Source of the DNA: Myxococcales bacterium
Lineage (GTDB): Bacteria > Myxococcota_A > Polyangia > Polyangiales > Polyangiaceae
Length of the DNA: 62,729 nucleotides
Direction: 5' to 3'
Assembly (NCBI GenBank): GCA_025359105.1
Contig: JANYHK010000136.1
Span: 1-62,729 of the forward strand
Position numbers and translations under genes: made by a program. The notes beneath the pieces were generated by a model. That model saw only the letters and a list, made by a program, of their open reading frames with translations. It searched no databases and had not been told where the DNA came from. Shown here piece after piece: positions 47,177 through 56,979 of this stretch (positions are counted from its first letter, which is position 1; each line of letters opens with the position of its first letter).

Positions 47177-49645
47177 ATGGCTCCCGATGCCGACGTGCTG
47201 CTCGACCAGTTCCTCGCCTACGTCGCGAAGAAAGGCCTCGAGCTCTACCCGGCGCAAGAAGAGGCCATCCTCGAGATCTTCGCGGGCAAGAACGTCATCC
47301 TCAGCACGCCGACCGGCTCCGGGAAATCGCTGGTCGCCGCCGCCGTCCACTTCTACGCCCGCGCGACCGGCAAGCGCTCGTACTACACGTGCCCCATCAA
47401 GGCGCTCGTCAGCGAAAAGTTCTTTGCACTCTGCAACGATTTCGGGGCCGACGACGTCGGCATGATGACCGGCGACGCGGCGGTGAACCGGGACGCGCCG
47501 ATCATCTGCTGCACCGCCGAGATCCTGGCCAACATGGCGCTCCGCGAGGGACCGGACGCCAACGTCGACTACGTCGTGATGGACGAGTTCCACTACTACT
47601 CGGACAAGGACCGCGGCGTGGCGTGGCAGCTCCCGCTCCTCGTGCTGAAGCACGCGCGCTTCCTCCTGATGAGCGCGACCCTCGGCGGCACGGACTTCTT
47701 CAAGGAGAAGCTCACCGAGCTCACCGGCATCGAGACGGCGGTCGTGACCTCCAAGGTCCGCCCGGTGCCGCTTTACTTCGAGTACCGCGAGACGCCGCTG
47801 CACGAGACGGTGAACGATCTCGTGAGGGCCGGCCGCTACCCCATCTACGTCGTGTGCTTCACGCAGCGGATGACCGCCGAGGAAGCGCAGAACCTGATGA
47901 GCATCGATTTCTGTACGAAGGAGGAGAAAAAGGCGATCGCCGAGGACCTGACCGGCGTGCGCTTCGACAGCCCCTACGGCAAGGAGGTGCAGAAGTTTTT
48001 GCGCCACGGCATCGGCCTGCACCACGCCGGCCTCCTGCCGAAGTACCGCCTCCGCGTCGAGAAGCTCGCGCAGACCGGCAAGCTCAAGATCATCTGCGGC
48101 ACCGACACGCTCGGGGTGGGCGTCAACATCCCCATCCGCACCGTCCTCTTCACCAAGCTGTGCAAGTACGACGGCGAGAAGACCGCGCTCCTCTCGGTGC
48201 GCGACTTCATGCAGATCAGCGGGCGCGCGGGGCGAAAAGGCTTCGACGACGCCGGCTACGTGTGCGCGCAGGCGCCCGAGCACGTCATCGAGAACCTCCG
48301 CATGGAGCAGCGCGCGTCCGGCGACAAGGCGAAGCTCCGCAAGATGGTGAAGCGAAAGCCCCCCGACCGCGGCTACGTGCACTGGGACAGGACGACGTTC
48401 GACAAGCTCGTGGGCGGCTCGCCGGAGCCGCTGCAGTCGCGCTTCAAGGTGACGCACGGGATGATCGTGAACGTCCTCGCGCGCCCCGGTGGCGGCTGCA
48501 TGGCGCTGTCACGCCTCATCGCGCGCTCGCACGATCGGCGCGCGGAGCAGCGCATCCAGGGCCGCGTGGCAATCCAGATGTTCCACTCGCTCGTGGACGC
48601 CGGCATCGTCGAGCTCGGCGAGGACCGTCGCGTGCGCGTCCACGCCGATCTCCAGGACGACTTCTCGCTCAACCATGCGCTGTCGCTCTACCTCGTCGAG
48701 ACCGTGGAGAAGATCGACCCGGACCTCGAGACGTACGCGCTCGACGTGCTCACGCTGGTCGAATCCATCCTGGAGAACCCCGATCTCGTCCTCATGCGCC
48801 AGCTCGACAAGCTCAAGACCGAGAAGATGGGCGAGATGAAGGCCGCCGGCGTCGAGTACGAGGAGCGCATCGCCGAGCTCGACAAGATGGAATACCCCAA
48901 GCCGAACCGCGACTTCATCTACGACACGTACAACGCGTTCTCCGCGCGCCATCCGTGGGTCGGCGCCGAGAACATCCGCCCCAAATCGATCGCGCGCGAC
49001 ATGATCGAGCAGTACCTGTCCTTCTCGGAGTACGTGAAGGAGTACGGCCTCGAGCGCGGTGAGGGGATCCTGCTCCGGTATCTGTCCGACGTGTACAAGA
49101 CGCTCATCCAGACCGTGCCGGAGTGGGCGAAGGACGAGCGCATCAGCGACATCGTCACGTACTTCGGCGCGATGATCAGGCAAGTGGACTCGAGTCTGCT
49201 CGACGAGTGGGAGAAGATGCGGGACCCCGTCGCCAAGCTGGCGGCGGCAGGTGGACGCGAGGAAGAAGGGCCGTACGACGTCACCCGCGACACGCGCGCC
49301 TTCACCGTGCTGGTGCGCAATCTGGTCTTCGGCGTCGTCCGGGCGCTGGCGGCCCGGGACTTCTCGCGTGCGGCCGAGGCGTTCGAGCCTGGGGAGGTCA
49401 CCGGCGGCAAGCTCGAGGAGGCGATGCGCCCGTTCTGGGAGACCCGGCTCCGCGTGCGGATCGACCCGGAGGCGCGCAGCCCGGCCAACCTGCGCATCGA
49501 GGAGGGACCGGCGGCGTGGGAGGTCTCCCAGACCCTCCTGGACACGGCCGAGGAGAACGATTGGTTCCTCCAGGGCACGGTCGACCTCGACAAATCCAGG
49601 GTCGCCGGGCGCCCCGTTCTCACGCTGCGGCATCTAGGAGCTTGA
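47177..49645 (+). CDS. Ski2/Mtr4-like superfamily 2 helicase with DUF3516-like C-terminus, 822 aa
   Basis: Motifs: STPTGSGKS (Walker A), [20 protein letters not shown] (motif II, DEFH instead of DEAH/DExH), LMSATLGG, and motif [12 protein letters not shown]. The long C-terminal part ([54 protein letters not shown]) matches the helical region I associate with DUF3516. It probably unwinds RNA using ATP in RNA turnover. The ATG at 47177 is preferred over the in-frame GTG at 47165. Confidence 0.85.
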   Translation: MAPDADVLLDQFLAYVAKKGLELYPAQEEAILEIFAGKNVILSTPTGSGKSLVAAAVHFYARATGKRSYYTCPIKALVSEKFFALCNDFGADDVGMMTGDAAVNRDAPIICCTAEILANMALREGPDANVDYVVMDEFHYYSDKDRGVAWQLPLLVLKHARFLLMSATLGGTDFFKEKLTELTGIETAVVTSKVRPVPLYFEYRETPLHETVNDLVRAGRYPIYVVCFTQRMTAEEAQNLMSIDFCTKEEKKAIAEDLTGVRFDSPYGKEVQKFLRHGIGLHHAGLLPKYRLRVEKLAQTGKLKIICGTDTLGVGVNIPIRTVLFTKLCKYDGEKTALLSVRDFMQISGRAGRKGFDDAGYVCAQAPEHVIENLRMEQRASGDKAKLRKMVKRKPPDRGYVHWDRTTFDKLVGGSPEPLQSRFKVTHGMIVNVLARPGGGCMALSRLIARSHDRRAEQRIQGRVAIQMFHSLVDAGIVELGEDRRVRVHADLQDDFSLNHALSLYLVETVEKIDPDLETYALDVLTLVESILENPDLVLMRQLDKLKTEKMGEMKAAGVEYEERIAELDKMEYPKPNRDFIYDTYNAFSARHPWVGAENIRPKSIARDMIEQYLSFSEYVKEYGLERGEGILLRYLSDVYKTLIQTVPEWAKDERISDIVTYFGAMIRQVDSSLLDEWEKMRDPVAKLAAAGGREEEGPYDVTRDTRAFTVLVRNLVFGVVRALAARDFSRAAEAFEPGEVTGGKLEEAMRPFWETRLRVRIDPEARSPANLRIEEGPAAWEVSQTLLDTAEENDWFLQGTVDLDKSRVAGRPVLTLRHLGA

Positions 49646-49678
49646 GCTAACCGCCACAAGCGGATACCAACGATCTTC

Positions 49679-50452
49679 GTGGGCTTTAACCGCATCCGGA
49701 ACCTCCTCGGGCTAAACGGCCTCGTCCGCCTCCTCGCCCCCTTTCCCTTCCTGCTCTTGCTCCTCGCGCTCGCCGCCGGCGCGACCGGTTGCAAGAAGAA
49801 GGTCGGGGACAAGTGCAAGCCCGACCAGATGGCGTGCGTCGACCCGCAGACCGCGCTCATCTGCGTGAGCGGCGCGTTCTCGCCGATGCAGTGCCGCGGC
49901 GCCGCAGGGTGCGCGGGCGCAGGGGAGGCCGTCACCTGCGACAACAAGTTCGCGCTGGTGGGAGACGGCTGCAACAAGGAGACGAGCGATCTGGCCTGCG
50001 CGTCGGACAAGAAGGGCGAGCTTCGCTGCAAGGACAACAAGCTCGTCCTCGCGTCGGGCTGCCGCGGCGCCAAGGGCTGCTACTGGGAGACGACGACGCT
50101 GCACTGCGACACGGACATCGCCGATCTCGCCGACCCCTGCGAGGACGACGGCGATCTGGCCTGCTCCGTCGACGGGCGGTCGCTCCTCAAGTGTGCGAAG
50201 GACAGGTACGTCGTCGAGAACACGTGCAAGGGCCCGAAGACCTGCAAGGTCGAGGGCACCAAGGTCCACTGCGACGACGACATGGCCGACCTGGGCGACC
50301 CGTGCGCCACCGAAGGCGATCTCGCCTGCTCGATGGACAAGAAGCAGCTCCTCAGCTGCCACGACCACAAGTTCAAGGTCGATCAGGCATGCAAGCGCGG
50401 CTGCTCCTACACCGAAAAAGACGACAAGACCACGTTCGACTGCAAGCCGTGA
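49679..50452 (+). CDS. Cys-rich repeat lipoprotein, 257 aa
   Basis: The GTG at 49679 gives a signal peptide ending AGATGC. The mature part has about 25 Cys in repeated units of about 55-60 residues. The best two open with DIADLADPCEDDGDLACSVD and DMADLGDPCATEGDLACSMD, then LLKC/LLSC, a charged strand and CK. Two less regular units lie before them. The cysteines likely form disulfides outside the cell. The family is not recognised; stalk or adhesin roles are possible. Confidence 0.75.
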   Translation: MGFNRIRNLLGLNGLVRLLAPFPFLLLLLALAAGATGCKKKVGDKCKPDQMACVDPQTALICVSGAFSPMQCRGAAGCAGAGEAVTCDNKFALVGDGCNKETSDLACASDKKGELRCKDNKLVLASGCRGAKGCYWETTTLHCDTDIADLADPCEDDGDLACSVDGRSLLKCAKDRYVVENTCKGPKTCKVEGTKVHCDDDMADLGDPCATEGDLACSMDKKQLLSCHDHKFKVDQACKRGCSYTEKDDKTTFDCKP

Positions 50453-50456
50453 CCGT

Positions 50457-51353
50457 CTAGCGAAGCAGACGGAGCGCGACGTCGGCAGCGCGCACGCGAC
50501 CGAGGACGAAGAACGCCGCGTCCAGCGCGCGCTCGGTGGGCTCGAAGCTCCAGTTCAGGACTGCGCGGCCGTCGTCGACGAGCAGGTGGGGGACGTCGTC
50601 ACGCGCGATCGCTGCGAGCGAGGCGCGCACCGGCGGCGACAGGATGCGGGTCGCGTGCGCGGCGTCGCCTTCGACGACGAAGCGCCCGTCGAAATCGGGA
50701 TCCTTGGTGAGCATCGGGTGCGACACGCCGAGCGAGCGGAGGACCGACTGACCCCACGACTCCGGCAGCACACGCACCCGCGGCGTCCCGCGCGCGACGC
50801 TCGTGGCGATCTGGACGCGCGGCTCGAAGAGGCGATCGCGATCGACGAAGCACTCGACGAGAAGCGCCAGGGGGCTCTGCATCGCGACGAGGCGCGCCTC
50901 GAAGGCGAAATCGTCGAGGGCCTCGAGGCGCGCGTTGGGATCGTACCGGGCCACGACCCGCGCCAGCACCGCCCCGACGGTCGTGAGCGATTCGCTCATC
51001 TGGGCCGCGAAGCCGAACGTCGATAGGCGCCGATGAGAACCGCGCTGGAGCGCCGGGGCCTCGGCGGGTAACGCACGCAGCTCGCGTTCCAGCTCCGGCG
51101 CGCGGGAGAGGACGTCCTCGACCAGAGCGAGGTACGCCGCGGCGCGCGCCTCGGCCTGCGCGAGCTCCTCGAAGGTCTGGCCCGCCAGCACGGCCTCGCT
51201 GCGAGGCGCCTGGATACGCTCCTGGACCTCGCACGGCAGGAAATGGAGGAGCGCGGGCGTCAGCTCCTCCTCGCGCTCCCGGGTCCGGATCTCGAGCTCG
51301 GCGATGCGCGACCGCAGTCCGAGCAGCTCGTCGCGGTAGATCCCGTCGCCCAC
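50457..51353 (-). CDS. Hypothetical cytosolic protein with N-terminal coiled coil, 298 aa
   Basis: Starts at a GTG (51353), with TATCCT ending six bases upstream. The first 30 residues form a heptad helix (LRSRIAELEIRTREREEEL). The rest is mixed alpha/beta with no recognised motif; the end carries several beta strands (LLVDDGRAVLNWSFEPTERALDAAFFVLGRV). There is no signal peptide. Only four bases separate its stop from the convergent lipoprotein stop. Confidence 0.65.
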   Translation of the reverse strand: MGDGIYRDELLGLRSRIAELEIRTREREEELTPALLHFLPCEVQERIQAPRSEAVLAGQTFEELAQAEARAAAYLALVEDVLSRAPELERELRALPAEAPALQRGSHRRLSTFGFAAQMSESLTTVGAVLARVVARYDPNARLEALDDFAFEARLVAMQSPLALLVECFVDRDRLFEPRVQIATSVARGTPRVRVLPESWGQSVLRSLGVSHPMLTKDPDFDGRFVVEGDAAHATRILSPPVRASLAAIARDDVPHLLVDDGRAVLNWSFEPTERALDAAFFVLGRVRAADVALRLLR

Positions 51354-51359
51354 CCTTTC

Positions 51360-51365
51360 AGGATA
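51360..51365 (-). promoter_or_regulatory. Candidate leaderless -10 element
   Basis: TATCCT on the minus strand ends six bases before the GTG at 51353, in a 12-bp gap after the upstream transporter stop. It identifies the GTG as the start. Confidence 0.5.
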
Positions 51366-52550
51366 TCAGACGGGCGCCAGGTCCTCCGGCTCCGGGAACG
51401 CGAAGAGGACGGGCACGAGCGACAATGCGCCGATCGCCGTGGCGATCGCGAAGTGCCCGGCGTAGCCGAACGCCGCCGCGCTGTAGCCACTCACCGTCGC
51501 CGCCGCGCCGTTGGCGAGGACGATGGCGCTCGCCTGCACGGTGTAGTCGGTGGCGCTCGTCTCGCGGCGCGACCAATCCATCATCGCCGTGAAGAGCGCC
51601 GCCGTCGCCGCGCCGCTCGCGGAGTGCTCGATCCCGCACAGAATGGCCAGGTTCGTACGATCAGGCGCGCTGCGCGCCGCCACGACGTAGAGCGCGACCG
51701 TGAGCGTCTGCATCACCCCGAACGCGAGCATCGCGCGCTTTCGGCCGAGGCGGTTCACGAGCGCACCGCCGAACATCGCTCCGCCGAGCCCGGCGACGAA
51801 GCCGATCGTACCCAGCATCCAGCCGACGTCGGCGAGCGTCAGCCCCGCGTCGGCGAGGTACGGGCGGAGCATACCGGCGGCGAAGGCCTCGGCGACCTTG
51901 TACGTCAGCACGATGAGGAGGATGCGCCACGCGCCGCGGCGCGCGAAGAAGTGGAAGAAGTGCGGCGGGCTCCGTGACGCTCCGGAGGCGAGCGCCACCG
52001 CCCGGACCGGCTCCTTGGCGACGGCGATGGGGACGCTCGCGATCACGACGATCGCCGCCATCGCGAAGAAGGTGATCCCCCAGCCCAGCCGCTCGTGGAA
52101 AATGAGGAGGACGCCGCCACCGATGATCATCCCGACACGGTAGCCGGCGACCTGCACGCCGTTGGCGAGGCCGCGCTCGCGATCGGACAGCATGTCGACC
52201 GCGAGCCCGTCGGTCGCGATGTCCTGCGTCGCGCAGAAGAGGTTCGTGAGGAGCACCGACGCGAGCACCATCGGCAGAGCGTCCTTCACGAGCCCGGTCA
52301 CGACGAGCGTAAGCGCCGTCAGGAGCTGGAGAGGGAGGATCCACGACCTTCTGGTCCCGTACCGATCGACGAGCGGCGACCACACGAACTTGAGCGCCCA
52401 CGGCAGCGCGAGGAGCGACGAGAGGCCGATCGCCTCCAGGCTCATCCCTCGCTTCCGCATGATGAGCGGCAAGGCCTGCGTGAAGAAGCCGTACGGCAGC
52501 CCCTGCGACAGGTAGAGCGACAGGAGCAGTCCCAGGCGGCGCCACGTCAT
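51366..52550 (-). CDS. AmpG/PAT-like major facilitator transporter, 394 aa
   Basis: About 12 hydrophobic helices. The start LLSLYLSQGLPYGFFTQALPLIMRKRGMSLEAIGL and the PWALKFVWSPLVDRYG loop are typical of the AmpG/PAT (acetyl-CoA transporter-like) group, as is ATQDIATDGLAVDML. AmpG imports muropeptides; the substrate here is not shown. The neighbouring gene 12 bp downstream has its own start signal. Confidence 0.82.
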   Translation of the reverse strand: MTWRRLGLLLSLYLSQGLPYGFFTQALPLIMRKRGMSLEAIGLSSLLALPWALKFVWSPLVDRYGTRRSWILPLQLLTALTLVVTGLVKDALPMVLASVLLTNLFCATQDIATDGLAVDMLSDRERGLANGVQVAGYRVGMIIGGGVLLIFHERLGWGITFFAMAAIVVIASVPIAVAKEPVRAVALASGASRSPPHFFHFFARRGAWRILLIVLTYKVAEAFAAGMLRPYLADAGLTLADVGWMLGTIGFVAGLGGAMFGGALVNRLGRKRAMLAFGVMQTLTVALYVVAARSAPDRTNLAILCGIEHSASGAATAALFTAMMDWSRRETSATDYTVQASAIVLANGAAATVSGYSAAAFGYAGHFAIATAIGALSLVPVLFAFPEPEDLAPV

Positions 52551-52701
52551 GTGCCGGTCACCCGATCGCCGAGCATGCCGAGCAGGATTCTCCGTCGAGA
52601 AAAGCGCGCGAGGCCTCGGAGGCGACGTCCCATGGGGATGACGCCCAGGGTAGAGCGCTTCGCGGCAACCAGGTAGTGGACCGACGCTCCCCGCGCGTTG
52701 C

Positions 52702-52707
52702 TACGCT
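52702..52707 (+). promoter_or_regulatory. Candidate leaderless -10 element
   Basis: TACGCT ends seven bases before the ATG at 52715; no Shine-Dalgarno. The same hexamer occurs before the gene at 29508. Confidence 0.5.
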
Positions 52708-52714
52708 GGCTGCC

Positions 52715-54409
52715 ATGAGCCAGCCGGCCCGGGTGCTCCGCAACGCCGACGTCCGCGTGGTCGACGAGGTCGATACGCGCTGCGAGGCCATCGCGTGGCA
52801 GGGCGGGCGTATCCTTGCCGTCGGGACGAACGACGAGGTCGCGCGCGCGGTGGGGCCAGGGGCAGAGTCGTGGGACCTCGGCGGCAGGGCGGTCCTGCCC
52901 GGATTCCTCGACGCCCATCACCACCCCTGCATCTTCGCCTTGTACGGCAGTGCGATTCGCTTGGTCGCGCCGCAGGTGACGGACATCGCGAGCCTGCAGC
53001 GGACGCTCGCCGAACGGGCGAAGGAGATCCCGCCCGGCGAGTGGATCGTGGCGACGGACTGGGACGAGCTCCTCCTCGCCGAACGCCGTGCTCCCACGCG
53101 CGCCGAGCTCGACGACGCGCTCCCCGATAACCCGCTCTTCGGCCTGCACTACAGCTGCCACCGCGCGCTGGCGAACGGCCGCGCGCTCGAGCTTTCGGGG
53201 ATCTCCAAGGAGACACCCGAGCCCTCGGGTGGAGAATTCGTCCGCGGACCGGGCGGCGTCCCGACTGGCCTCCTCCTCGAGCGCGCGATGAGCCCCGTCG
53301 AGCGCCGGGCGCGGGCGAGCCTGATCGCGCGCGACGGCGAGGGTTTCCTCGCGCGGCTCGCCGCGCACCACCGCGCCCTCGCCGCGGCCGGGATCACGCG
53401 CGTCGTCGACGCCGGCGTCCCCGGTGACCTGGCCACGCTCTACCGCGAGGCGGCCAGGCGCGGGCTGCTCCTCGTGCCCACGGTGATGATGCCCGTCTCG
53501 ACCACGGGCTACCTGGAGGCGCCATGGGACGTGCTCGACGGTCCGGCGACCGGCGAAATGGACGGTGAGCTCCTCACTTGCGGCCCGGTGAAGCTCATCT
53601 TCGACGGCGCCCCCGGCTGCGCGATGTGCCTTGGATGGATGCAAACTGCAGGCACATTTTTGCGGACGCTGGCGCTCGCGGCGCGCCAGGGCTCCTTCGA
53701 CGCGGTCCGGGCCACGATGTCGGTCGCGCCGCGTTTCGGGGCCAAGATCCGCACGGGGATCCAGATCTACCGGCGCGACGAAGCGCGCGCGGTCGTCGCC
53801 GCTGCCGTGGAGCGCGGCTTCGCGGTCGCCATCCACGCGATTGGCAACGACGCGGTGGACGTGGCGCTCGACGCGTACGAGACAGCCGGCTCGACCCTCG
53901 ATCGCCACGGCCGGCCGCGGCTCGAGCACGCGACCTTCCTCGACCCGGACCTCGTCAGGCGGATCGCCGGCGTCGGCGCCGCCGTCGTGGCGCAGCCTCA
54001 CTTCATGACGCTCCCCGCCTTCGGGAGCGCGCCGTCGATTCCGGGGATGCGCAACACGCCGCTGCGCTGGCTGCTCGACGCCAAGGTGCTCGTCGCCGGA
54101 AGCTCCGACTTCCCCGTCGCCGGCTTCGAACCGCTCGCGGCGATCGCGTCGGCGGTGAGCCGCAAGAGGATGCGAGGCGACGTCTTCGAGCCCGACCAGC
54201 GGATCACGATCGCAGAGGCCATCGCGCTCTACACGCGGTCGGCCGCGGAGGCCGCCGGCGTCGCATCGCAGTGCGGCACGCTGGCGGTCGGCAAGCGTGC
54301 GGATCTCGTCGTCCTCGACGGTTCGATCGACGATCCGGACGCCCTCACGGCCGCCCGGGTCCGCGGCACGGTCATCGGCGGCGAGCTCGCCGCGGGGAGC
54401 CTGGCGTAA
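52715..54409 (+). CDS. YtcJ-type amidohydrolase, 564 aa
   Basis: Metal site HxH in FLDAHHHPC, then ATDWDELLLAE, RVVDAGVPGDLATLY, FAVAIHAIGNDAVDVALDAYE, RLEHATFLDPD and AGSSDFPVAGFEPL. The last holds the Asp of amidohydrolase-3. N-terminal and C-terminal parts form the composite beta-sandwich (AVGTNDEVARAV, LAVGKRADLVVLDGSI). It hydrolyses a C-N bond; substrate unknown. Start at 52715 is chosen because a TACGCT element precedes it. Confidence 0.88.
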   Translation: MSQPARVLRNADVRVVDEVDTRCEAIAWQGGRILAVGTNDEVARAVGPGAESWDLGGRAVLPGFLDAHHHPCIFALYGSAIRLVAPQVTDIASLQRTLAERAKEIPPGEWIVATDWDELLLAERRAPTRAELDDALPDNPLFGLHYSCHRALANGRALELSGISKETPEPSGGEFVRGPGGVPTGLLLERAMSPVERRARASLIARDGEGFLARLAAHHRALAAAGITRVVDAGVPGDLATLYREAARRGLLLVPTVMMPVSTTGYLEAPWDVLDGPATGEMDGELLTCGPVKLIFDGAPGCAMCLGWMQTAGTFLRTLALAARQGSFDAVRATMSVAPRFGAKIRTGIQIYRRDEARAVVAAAVERGFAVAIHAIGNDAVDVALDAYETAGSTLDRHGRPRLEHATFLDPDLVRRIAGVGAAVVAQPHFMTLPAFGSAPSIPGMRNTPLRWLLDAKVLVAGSSDFPVAGFEPLAAIASAVSRKRMRGDVFEPDQRITIAEAIALYTRSAAEAAGVASQCGTLAVGKRADLVVLDGSIDDPDALTAARVRGTVIGGELAAGSLA

Positions 54410-54638
54410 CCTGGCGTAGCGCTCGGCCCGATCACTCGAAGTTGATCGCGGGCCACATCAGGTGCGGGTGCCGCCCAACAAGAGCGACGGAGCCCGCCAA
54501 AAACCCGTGGAAGGTCGCGCATCGTCGCCGTGGCCGCCCCTTTGCAAAGTGCACCCTCCACGCGGTGGGGTTCCAGAGGTCATGGGTGGGTCCAGGGCCG
54601 GTGCTTGGGGAAGACTTGCAGAGACCGAGGAGAAGACG

Positions 54639-56585
54639 ATGCGAACGATGAACAAGCAGAGGTTGGCCGGCGCGGTGTGTGGGGCGCTCACCCTGGCGGG
54701 GAGCCAGAGCGCCTGGGCGCTCGACAAGTACCTCGACATCGAGCCCCCTCAGACGTTGTCGGGCTACGGCTACGGCTACAACAGCGTCACCCGCACGCAC
54801 GCACTGAAGCAGTGCGTCACGTACGGCACGGCGACCCAGGACGACGGGGGAGCGGCCGGGCAGGACTTCAAGTTCAGCTCCGTCTCCACCAACGACCAGC
54901 TCGCCGACGAGATGGGCATCAGCGTCACGACGAAGTTCTCCCTCTCGATGGGCGTCGCGAGCGTGGCCGCGAGCAACAAGGTCGACTTCTTCTCGAAGAC
55001 GGCGACGAACTTCCTCACCCAGACGATCCTGGCCTCCTACTACAACGTCGAAGGGATGCGGTACATCAGCGGCGACATCAAGCTGAAGCCGGAGTACCTC
55101 GCCATGGTGGGGACGGCCGCCTTCCGCAACACGTGCGGCGACTACTTCATCGTCGGCGAGCAGAAGGGCAACTGGTTTTACGGCACCGTGCAGCTCGTCG
55201 TGAAGGACACGTCGACCGAGAGCAAGCTGGCGCAGAGTGGGTCGCTCGACGGGAAGTACGCCACGGCGAGCGTGAGCGTGAACGAGAGCACGCTGAGCAA
55301 CATGAAGTCGGCGAGCAGCAGCAGCGACCTGAAGATCCACGTCACCTCCAGCGGGACGAGCAGCAACAGCCTGAACATCGATCAGTTCCTGGCGCAGGTG
55401 CATTCGTTCCCCAACCAGAGCCACGCGAAGCAGGTCTACAAGCTCAAGGCCGTACCGTACGAGGCCATCGTCGCAAACTGGCCGCCGAGCAATCCCTTGG
55501 CGCCGCTCACCTCCGAAGACAAGCTCACGATCCTCGCGGGCGCCGCTTACGGCCTCATCGCGCTCATCGGCGACGCGGAGTTCGTCGGCTACAACGCAGG
55601 GCAGTTCGCGATGGGGACGACGCCCGCGCAACGAGACGCGCGCGTGGCCCACGTCAAGGCGCGGCGGACGCTCTACCAGAACGAGCTCAACGCGCTCCGC
55701 AACGAGGCGAAGGACTGTGACACCGACTGGGCCGGACACGCCAGTTGCGAGCAGCTCTACAACAAGTGGAAGAGCTACACGGATTTTCTCGCCTACGAGT
55801 ACACCCACTTCCCGGCCCGCTACATCTCCGACTGCTACGCGTCGCGCGAGCCGGATCTCGCGGGTCCGTTGAACATCGCGCTCAACCAGACGCGCGGGCA
55901 GTTCACGAACACGAAGGGGGACCGGCAGATCGGCGGCAGTCCCGTCCAGCTCCGCGCGCACCTGCGGTTCGCGCCCGACTTCTCGGGCGGGGATCCGCTC
56001 GCGGCGCGCAAGCTCGGAGCCTCGTTCGGGATCGCGCTGGAGGAGATGGAAGCCGATCACACGACCTTCAAGACGGAGGCCAACGCCGTCACCGTGTTCG
56101 ATCTCGCCGTGCCTCCGCTCGCCGGCGGCGTCCCCACGACCCTGAGCCAGTGCGCCTACCACGGCACCGGTGTCAAGGCGACGGAGGTGGCGGACGTGAA
56201 CGGCAACTTGTTCCACGGCGTGCTGCGCCAGACGACCGGCGCGGACGCGACCAAGGTCACGTTCACCGGTGGCGCAAAGGGAGTCCTCACCTCGCTGCAG
56301 TGCACCGTCGACGGGCCGAGCAGCAACGACACCGGCATCATCGGCTGCGGCCCCGCCACGCTCACGTCGGTCCAGATGGACCTCGTGAACACCGAGGACC
56401 TCAACGCGGACGGATGGGTCAAGCCGGCCACCGAAGCGACCCACCTGCCGTCGCTCCCGAAGGTGGCGCCCGGGCTGCTCGGCAACCTCCTCGGTTCGCG
56501 GGCGAAGGCCAGGACCGTCATGCGCGCATGCGTGGCACCCATGGTCAACGTGGGCGGCACGTGCGTGCCGGTCCTCAAGCGCTGA
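54639..56585 (+). CDS. Secreted MACPF-like protein, 648 aa
   Basis: The ATG at 54639 follows GAGGAGAAG. A signal peptide with an A-W-A cleavage site lies at 1-27. Residues 95-190 resemble a MACPF/perforin domain: a Ser/Ala strand region (VTTKFSLSMGVASVAASNKVDFF), then LKPEYLAMVGTAAFRNTCGDYFIVGEQKGNWFYGTVQLVV. C-G-D-Y-F-I sits where perforins have Y-G-T-H-[YF]. Ser/Lys-rich stretches around 195-250 could be membrane-inserting hairpins. The C-terminal 350 residues are Cys-containing and unfamiliar. A pore-forming or adhesive role, perhaps in predation, is inferred. Confidence 0.6.
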   Translation: MRTMNKQRLAGAVCGALTLAGSQSAWALDKYLDIEPPQTLSGYGYGYNSVTRTHALKQCVTYGTATQDDGGAAGQDFKFSSVSTNDQLADEMGISVTTKFSLSMGVASVAASNKVDFFSKTATNFLTQTILASYYNVEGMRYISGDIKLKPEYLAMVGTAAFRNTCGDYFIVGEQKGNWFYGTVQLVVKDTSTESKLAQSGSLDGKYATASVSVNESTLSNMKSASSSSDLKIHVTSSGTSSNSLNIDQFLAQVHSFPNQSHAKQVYKLKAVPYEAIVANWPPSNPLAPLTSEDKLTILAGAAYGLIALIGDAEFVGYNAGQFAMGTTPAQRDARVAHVKARRTLYQNELNALRNEAKDCDTDWAGHASCEQLYNKWKSYTDFLAYEYTHFPARYISDCYASREPDLAGPLNIALNQTRGQFTNTKGDRQIGGSPVQLRAHLRFAPDFSGGDPLAARKLGASFGIALEEMEADHTTFKTEANAVTVFDLAVPPLAGGVPTTLSQCAYHGTGVKATEVADVNGNLFHGVLRQTTGADATKVTFTGGAKGVLTSLQCTVDGPSSNDTGIIGCGPATLTSVQMDLVNTEDLNADGWVKPATEATHLPSLPKVAPGLLGNLLGSRAKARTVMRACVAPMVNVGGTCVPVLKR

Positions 56586-56714
56586 TGGGCGCGATCTGAG
56601 GCCAGAGCTCCGGCAGAAAGCGCGCTGGGGAGCTTAAGTCCTGACTGGAGGAGCCGTTCGGCAGCTCGCGACCATGGCAGTGAGCCGCGGGTCGCCGAAT
56701 GGAGCCAAGAAAAC

Positions 56715-56960
56715 ATGAATAGGATCACGACCGGGTTGGTGCTCGTGGGGATGGGGTTCGTCGTCGTGGCCTGTGGGGGCGCGCCCGACCCCGAGCCGAC
56801 TCCGGAGCCGGCGCCAAGCGCGGTCTCCGAGCCCACCATCACGCCGAAGGCAACCGGCTGCAAGACCAACGCGAGCTGCGGCACGGGCTACGTCTGCATC
56901 GGTGGGCAATGCGCCGCGCACACCAATCCGGGGCCCGGCGGCTGTACGTCCTGCCAGTGA
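56715..56960 (+). CDS. Small Cys-rich lipoprotein, 81 aa
   Basis: Signal peptide ends FVVVAC (lipobox). A Pro/Glu linker leads to a disulfide-rich tail, CKTNASCGTGYVCIGGQC and CTSC. This resembles the C-x5-C-x5-C-x4-C motif in the extracellular part of the kinase gene downstream. Only a weak GGAG precedes the ATG. The gene lies between the MACPF-like and FHA genes and could be co-transcribed with the FHA gene, 19 bp away. Confidence 0.7.
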   Translation: MNRITTGLVLVGMGFVVVACGGAPDPEPTPEPAPSAVSEPTITPKATGCKTNASCGTGYVCIGGQCAAHTNPGPGGCTSCQ

Positions 56961-56979
56961 CTCCGAACGAAGACGCCCT

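Noticed and set aside
54432-56444. 670-aa open frame on the minus strand
   Set aside because: Antisense to the MACPF-like gene, which has a signal peptide and a ribosome-binding site.
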